Source: MKRK01 sp001896915
GTDB lineage: Bacteria > Bacillota > Clostridia > Oscillospirales > Acutalibacteraceae
Length of the DNA: 10,162 bases
NCBI GenBank assembly: GCA_937973935.1
Contig: CALJJF010000240.1
Location: forward strand, 1 to 10,162
Direction: 5' to 3'
The notes under the pieces were generated by a model, which did not search any database, had not been told where the DNA came from, and was given only the letters and a program-made list of their open reading frames with translations. Of this stretch, positions 6,945-10,162 are shown one piece after another (the stretch's first letter is position 1; every line of letters begins with the position of its first letter). The position numbers and the translations under genes were made by a program.

Positions 6945-7727
6945 ATGAACCTGCATAAACTCATTCTGACGAACAACGCCTGCTACAAGGCGGGCCGTAC
7001 CATTACGCCGAAGGGCATCATGGTGCATTCCACCGGAGCGAACAATCCAAACCTCAAACGCTATGTTGGTCCGGATGACGGGCTACTCGGCAAGAATCAG
7101 TACAACAACCACTGGAACCAGAACACGCCGGACGGCCGTCAGGTCTGCGTCCACGGCTTCATCGGCAAACTGGCCGACGGCTCCGTCGCAGCGTACCAGA
7201 CCCTGCCGTGGAATATGCGCGGCTGGCACTGCGGCGGTTCCGGCAACGATACGCACATTTCCTTTGAAATTTGTGAGGACGGCTTGACGGACGCTGCATA
7301 CTTTAACGCCATATATAAGGAGGCCGCCGAACTGTGCGCCTACCTCAGCAAACAGTATGGGCTGACTGAAAAGGATGTCATCTGCCATTCTGAGGGATGC
7401 AAACTGGGGATTGCCTCTAACCACGGCGACGTCATGCACTGGTTCCCGAGGTTTGGGAAGAGCATGGATACCTTCCGCACCGAGGTCGGAAAGCTGCTCG
7501 TGGCGTCTGCTCCCACACCAACTCCTGCTCCGTCCGACTTTGCTGTTGGCGACCGGGTCGTACTGAACGGCGCGGTCTACGCAGACAGCTACGGTGGCGG
7601 GAAAGGACGATCCTTCCAGAACAGAAGTTGTACTGTCACCCGCATAGTCGACCTCAAACGCAAGTGCCCGTACCTGCTGGACAACGGCTTGGGCTGGGTA
7701 CCGAAGGACAGCATCCGAAAAGCGTAA
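6945..7727 (+). CDS. N-acetylmuramoyl-L-alanine amidase endolysin with SH3-like C-terminal domain
   Basis: The enzyme cuts the bond between N-acetylmuramic acid and L-alanine of the stem peptide and so lyses the host wall. Residues ~20-170 form an Amidase_2 domain. H28 (MVHSTG) and H148 (CHSEG) are probable zinc ligands, and the stretch SNHGDVMHWF (~158-167) should supply the rest of the site. GWHCGGSGNDTHISFEICE lies between. A Pro/Thr linker (PTPTPAP) separates this from a ~65-residue C-terminal beta domain (FAVGDRVVLNGAVYADSYGGG to LGWVPKDSI), an SH3-like wall-binding type. There is no signal peptide, so export depends on the holin next to it. AAGGGGG upstream of the ATG is the ribosome site. 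A terminator follows. The 260-residue length is normal for a phage endolysin. Confidence 0.93.
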   Translation: MNLHKLILTNNACYKAGRTITPKGIMVHSTGANNPNLKRYVGPDDGLLGKNQYNNHWNQNTPDGRQVCVHGFIGKLADGSVAAYQTLPWNMRGWHCGGSGNDTHISFEICEDGLTDAAYFNAIYKEAAELCAYLSKQYGLTEKDVICHSEGCKLGIASNHGDVMHWFPRFGKSMDTFRTEVGKLLVASAPTPTPAPSDFAVGDRVVLNGAVYADSYGGGKGRSFQNRSCTVTRIVDLKRKCPYLLDNGLGWVPKDSIRKA

Positions 7728-7746
7728 CAGAATATTCCAATGTGTT

Positions 7747-7783
7747 GCCGCTCATGGGGTTTTCCCTGCGGGCGGCTTTTTTT
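7747..7783 (+). terminator. Rho-independent terminator after the amidase gene
   Basis: A 13-position stem pairs 7747-7759 with 7764-7776. It has a strong GCCGC/GCGGC base, one A-C mismatch and some G-T pairs. The loop is TTTT, and seven T follow (7777-7783). It marks the end of the lysis cassette and of the phage late region. Confidence 0.88.
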
Positions 7784-7824
7784 GTTTTCGGTACGGTTTT
7801 GTATTCCGCCTGTCGATAAAGGAA

Positions 7825-8199
7825 ATGCGCGGCTCTGGCCTTGGATATAAAAAGATAGCCAGGACGCTTGATTTGCCATTGGGAACCGTGCAATCCTTCT
7901 GCCGCAGAGAAAATATAACAGTAGTTGAATCTGTCATTTACGACGATAACCACTGTCGTCAGTGCGGAAAGCCGCTTATACAGAAGGATAAGGTAAAAAA
8001 GCGTAAGTTCTGCTCGGGTGAATGCCGAGTCATATGGTGGACAGAGCATCCGTGTTCAAAGAGTAGTGATTCCAAAGCATTTCATGCCGTCGTATGCAAA
8101 AATTGCGGCAAGACCTTCCCTGTCTACGGAAGCACGCCCCGGAAATACTGCTCCCACAAATGTTATGTGGAAGCGAGATTTACAGGTGGCGAACGATGA
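7825..8199 (+). CDS. HTH protein with two CxxC...CxxxC zinc-finger-like motifs
   Basis: This 124-residue protein begins with a helix-turn-helix (GYKKIARTLDLPLGTVQSFCRR, ~8-29) of the sigma-70 region 4/resolvase type. Two zinc-binding motifs follow: C44-C47-C63-C67 and C91-C94-C109-C113. Proteins of this layout often precede SHOCT and serine recombinase genes in Clostridia prophages and mobile elements. A regulatory or accessory DNA-binding role is inferred. The start is uncertain. ATG 7825 has AAAGGA only one base upstream, which is too close for a normal site. The reading frame stays open back through the terminator but offers no ATG, GTG or TTG in the preceding 50 bases. The usual ~10 residues before the HTH appear to be missing or replaced. 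The stop overlaps the next start in an ATGA. Confidence 0.75.
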   Translation: MRGSGLGYKKIARTLDLPLGTVQSFCRRENITVVESVIYDDNHCRQCGKPLIQKDKVKKRKFCSGECRVIWWTEHPCSKSSDSKAFHAVVCKNCGKTFPVYGSTPRKYCSHKCYVEARFTGGER

Positions 8200-8384
8200 C
8201 AAAAGAACGGCTGGACAAGGAAATGCTCTACCAGGCAAGCCTTTCTCCGTTTAAGGCATTGCTTGGGGACGGCATCATTTCCGAGGACGACTACCGGGTA
8301 ATTGATACAATTCTGAGGGGGCTATATTCGCCGATATTTGTTGAAGAAAGTTATCAAATACCACTGGATAATAAGGAACAGTGA
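8196..8384 (+). CDS. SHOCT-like small protein
   Basis: This 62-residue protein contains LLGDGIISEDDYRVIDTIL and then YSPI, the short helical pattern of SHOCT-domain proteins (L...G.I(S/T)E.(D/E)Y..ID). SHOCT modules are thought to mediate oligomerisation or partner contact; no enzyme function is implied. The frame is open further upstream, to an ATG at 8094, but that stretch overlaps the HTH gene and looks like out-of-frame sequence. ATG 8196 is chosen because AGGTGG lies a few bases before it and because it forms an ATGA overlap with the preceding stop. It sits between the HTH protein and the recombinase, in the usual order for such cassettes. Confidence 0.72.
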   Translation: MTKERLDKEMLYQASLSPFKALLGDGIISEDDYRVIDTILRGLYSPIFVEESYQIPLDNKEQ

Positions 8385-8404
8385 CGGTAATATGTCTACT
8401 ACCC

Positions 8405-8412
8405 AAAGGAGG
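8405..8412 (+). promoter_or_regulatory. Strong Shine-Dalgarno site of the first recombinase
   Basis: AAAGGAGG is followed by eight bases and ATG 8421. It is among the strongest ribosome sites in the window and fixes the recombinase start. The 36-base gap from the SHOCT gene is too short to prove a separate promoter. Confidence 0.8.
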
Positions 8413-8420
8413 ATTCAGTT

Positions 8421-9719
8421 ATGGAAAAGCAGATTTACGACATAACACCCGTCCACATCTCCCTTTCCGAGAAAAAGCGTGTGGCGGCTTATGCAAGGGT
8501 GTCCTGCGACAAGGATACCATGCTTCACTCCCTGGCTGCACAAATTGACTATTACCGCAAATACATAGTCCGCAATCCAGAATGGGAGTTTATCGGCGTG
8601 TACGCAGACGAGGCAAAAACGGGAACAAAGGAAGACAGAGAGCAATTCCAAAAGCTGCTCTCGGATTGCCGTTCGGGACTTATCAATATGGTGATTACAA
8701 AGTCGATTTCCCGCTTCGCAAGAAATACGGTGACGCTGCTCGGTTCAGTAAGGGAACTCAAGGAACTCGGCATCAATGTCTTCTTCGAAGACCAGAGCAT
8801 CAACTCCATCAGCGAGGAAGGTGAACTGATGCTTACCCTCTTGGCATCCCAAGCGCAGGAAGAAAGCCTTTCATGCAGTGAGAACTGCAAATGGCGAATC
8901 CGCAAAGGCTTTGAACAGGGACAGCCAAATACCTGCACCATGCTCGGATACCGTCTGGTGAACGGTGAGATTACCCTTGTACCGGAAGAGGCGGAAATTG
9001 TGAATGAAATCTTTGAATGCTACCTTTCTGGCTATGGAATGCAGAAGATATCCAATGCGCTGAACGAGCGGAGTGTCCGCACGGAAAAGATAGCACACTG
9101 GCATCTCGACACCATTCGCAATATCCTGCGGAACGAAAAATATATGGGCGATCTGCGCCTGCAAAAGTCGCTGAGCGAAAACCACCTCACAAAACATCAG
9201 GTCAAAAACGAAGGGCAGCTCCCGCAATTTTACATCACCGATAACCATGAACCGATAGTGTCCAGAGCGGTTTTCGCCGCCGTGCAGGAAGAAGTGCAAC
9301 GACGAGCCAAGAAACACAAAAACGATCCTGGCGTTAAGGGTGTGTTCACGGGCAAAATCCAATGTTCGATTTGCGGCAAGAACTACAGACGCAAGACAAC
9401 TCCGTATAACACGGTCTGGTGTTGCTCCACTTTTAACACCAGGGGTAAAGCATACTGCGCCTCCAAAGTCATCCCGGAGGAAACGCTCAAGAACTGCATC
9501 GCGGAGGTTCTCAGTGGAAATACATTCACGGAGGATGGTTTCACCGGTGCGGTCGACCATATCATCGCAGAGCCGGAGAACAGACTCCGTTTTGTGATGA
9601 ATGACGGCACGGAAAAAGAAATTGTATGGAAAGACCGCTCACGTTCCGAAAGCTGGACTGAAGAGATGCGTGAGGAAACCAGGCAAAGAATGCTTGAAAG
9701 AAAGGACGCGGACAGATGA
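8421..9719 (+). CDS. Serine recombinase (resolvase/large serine recombinase family)
   Basis: This 432-residue protein cuts and rejoins DNA through a serine. The N-terminal resolvase domain (~20-150) has AAYARVS with nucleophile S28 and R26, and SISRFARN with R98 and R101. A Recombinase domain follows (~165-265, GYRLVNGEITLVPEEAEIV to NEKYMGD). A zinc ribbon comes next (~308-350), with C315/C318, C334-C335 and C346. It is shorter than many large serine integrases (about 450-600), and no long coiled-coil is obvious. Two positions differ from the common family wording: DEAKTGT where DEGISGT is usual, and EESLSCSEN where EESRSISEN is usual. The last codons overlap the next recombinase start (ATGA at 9716-9719), so the two are likely co-translated. 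It probably takes part in excision or integration of the element, possibly with its neighbour. Confidence 0.93.
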   Translation: MEKQIYDITPVHISLSEKKRVAAYARVSCDKDTMLHSLAAQIDYYRKYIVRNPEWEFIGVYADEAKTGTKEDREQFQKLLSDCRSGLINMVITKSISRFARNTVTLLGSVRELKELGINVFFEDQSINSISEEGELMLTLLASQAQEESLSCSENCKWRIRKGFEQGQPNTCTMLGYRLVNGEITLVPEEAEIVNEIFECYLSGYGMQKISNALNERSVRTEKIAHWHLDTIRNILRNEKYMGDLRLQKSLSENHLTKHQVKNEGQLPQFYITDNHEPIVSRAVFAAVQEEVQRRAKKHKNDPGVKGVFTGKIQCSICGKNYRRKTTPYNTVWCCSTFNTRGKAYCASKVIPEETLKNCIAEVLSGNTFTEDGFTGAVDHIIAEPENRLRFVMNDGTEKEIVWKDRSRSESWTEEMREETRQRMLERKDADR

Positions 9720-10162
9720 GCAGTAAGAACATCACGGTTATCCCCGCAAAGCCAACGGGATTCATGCAAGGGTTGCCCGGTTTGACGAAAAAACGGAAAG
9801 TCGCGGGGTATGCTCGCGTCTCCACGGACAAAGATGAACAGCAGAACAGCTACGAGGCGCAGGTCGACTACTACACCGGATACATTCAGCGAAACCCGGA
9901 ATGGGAGTTCGTGGAGGTATATACTGACGAAGGCATCAGCGGAACAAGCACCAAACACCGCGAAGGCTTCAAGCGGATGATTGCCGATGCCCTAGACGGT
10001 AAAATTGACCTCATTCTCACAAAATCGGTAAGTCGGTTCGCAAGGAATACGGTAGACAGCCTCACAACCATCCGGCAACTGAAAGATAAGGGCGTGGAGG
10101 TCTATTTTGAAAAAGAGAACATTTATACCCTTGATTCCAAGGGCGAACTTCTTCTCACAATC
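9716..10162 (+). CDS. Second serine recombinase, N-terminal part (continues past window)
   Basis: The frame is open from ATG 9716 to the window edge, giving 149 residues with no stop. It begins with a basic leader (LTKKRKVAGYARVSTDKD) and holds the resolvase catalytic domain: S36 and R34, the classic DEGISGT motif (~71-77), and SVSRFARN with R107 and R110. The shared block resembles the first recombinase (NPEWEF, SRFARNTV, GELxLT), about half identical by eye, so the genes are old paralogues rather than a recent copy. This one has the more canonical catalytic-domain motifs. Its start overlaps the previous stop by four bases. The Recombinase and zinc-ribbon domains would lie beyond the window. 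Confidence 0.93.
   Translation, partial: MSSKNITVIPAKPTGFMQGLPGLTKKRKVAGYARVSTDKDEQQNSYEAQVDYYTGYIQRNPEWEFVEVYTDEGISGTSTKHREGFKRMIADALDGKIDLILTKSVSRFARNTVDSLTTIRQLKDKGVEVYFEKENIYTLDSKGELLLTI

Noticed and set aside
7784..7824. Promoter for the recombinase cassette
   Set aside because: The T-rich stretch after the terminator has no convincing pair of -35 and -10 boxes at proper spacing.
8094..8195. Longer N-terminus for the SHOCT-like protein
   Set aside because: The extra 34 codons overlap the zinc-finger coding sequence of the HTH gene in another frame and do not resemble a protein domain. ATG 8196 has its own ribosome site and an ATGA overlap.
8871..9560. Minus-strand open frame of 229 codons
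   Set aside because: It is fully antisense to the recombinase gene, which has clear catalytic and zinc motifs. The antisense product shows none.
1..10162. tRNA, rRNA, CRISPR array or insertion sequence
   Set aside because: Genes are nearly contiguous, the only gaps over 70 bases hold terminators, and no spaced direct repeats, cloverleaf or transposase were seen.

Overview
The window is the right-hand late region of a siphovirus-type prophage (long, non-contractile tail), joined to a site-specific recombination module. The host is most likely a Gram-positive Clostridia-type Firmicute. The support is the family mix: tape measure, Sipho_tail/Dit, ReqiPepy6 Gp37-like tail protein, toxin-secretion/lysis holin, amidase, and an HTH–SHOCT–tandem serine recombinase cassette. 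Strong AGGAGG-type Shine-Dalgarno sites fit this. All genes are on the + strand and tightly packed. No species can be named from the sequence.

Positions 1–820 hold the C-terminal end of the tail tape measure protein. It is built of 44-codon hydrophobic repeats and is interrupted by an in-frame TAG at 68–70. The distal tail protein follows (833–1684), then a Gp37-like tail-tip protein carrying a fibre-like C-terminal extension (1687–3564), a small tail/baseplate accessory protein (3580–4083), and a 784-residue fibronectin-III-rich tail protein (4098–6452). Inside the last gene a two-domain FN3 cassette is duplicated at a spacing of exactly 648 nt, and the C-terminus carries a repeated short motif I do not recognise. 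A clear intrinsic terminator (6470–6500) closes this structural block.

The lysis cassette follows: a phage holin (6531–6944), then an N-acetylmuramoyl-L-alanine amidase with an SH3-like C-terminal domain (6945–7727), then a second intrinsic terminator (7747–7783). Holin and amidase together would breach the membrane and the peptidoglycan to release virions.

From about 7800 the content changes. There is an HTH/double zinc-finger protein (7825–8199), a SHOCT-like small protein (8196–8384), a complete large-type serine recombinase (8421–9719), and the N-terminal 149 residues of a second serine recombinase that runs off the window (9716–10162). Two of the three gene junctions here are ATGA stop–start overlaps, so the module looks translationally coupled. 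It probably carries out integration and excision of the element. The first gene seems to lack its usual N-terminus and begins just after the phage terminator, so this point may be a recombination junction.

No tRNA, rRNA, CRISPR array, insertion sequence or reverse transcriptase was seen, and no attachment site could be identified. The window is mainly known phage gene families. Its least ordinary points are the amber codon in the tape measure gene, the repeat structure of the tail-tip proteins, and the tandem recombinase cassette.
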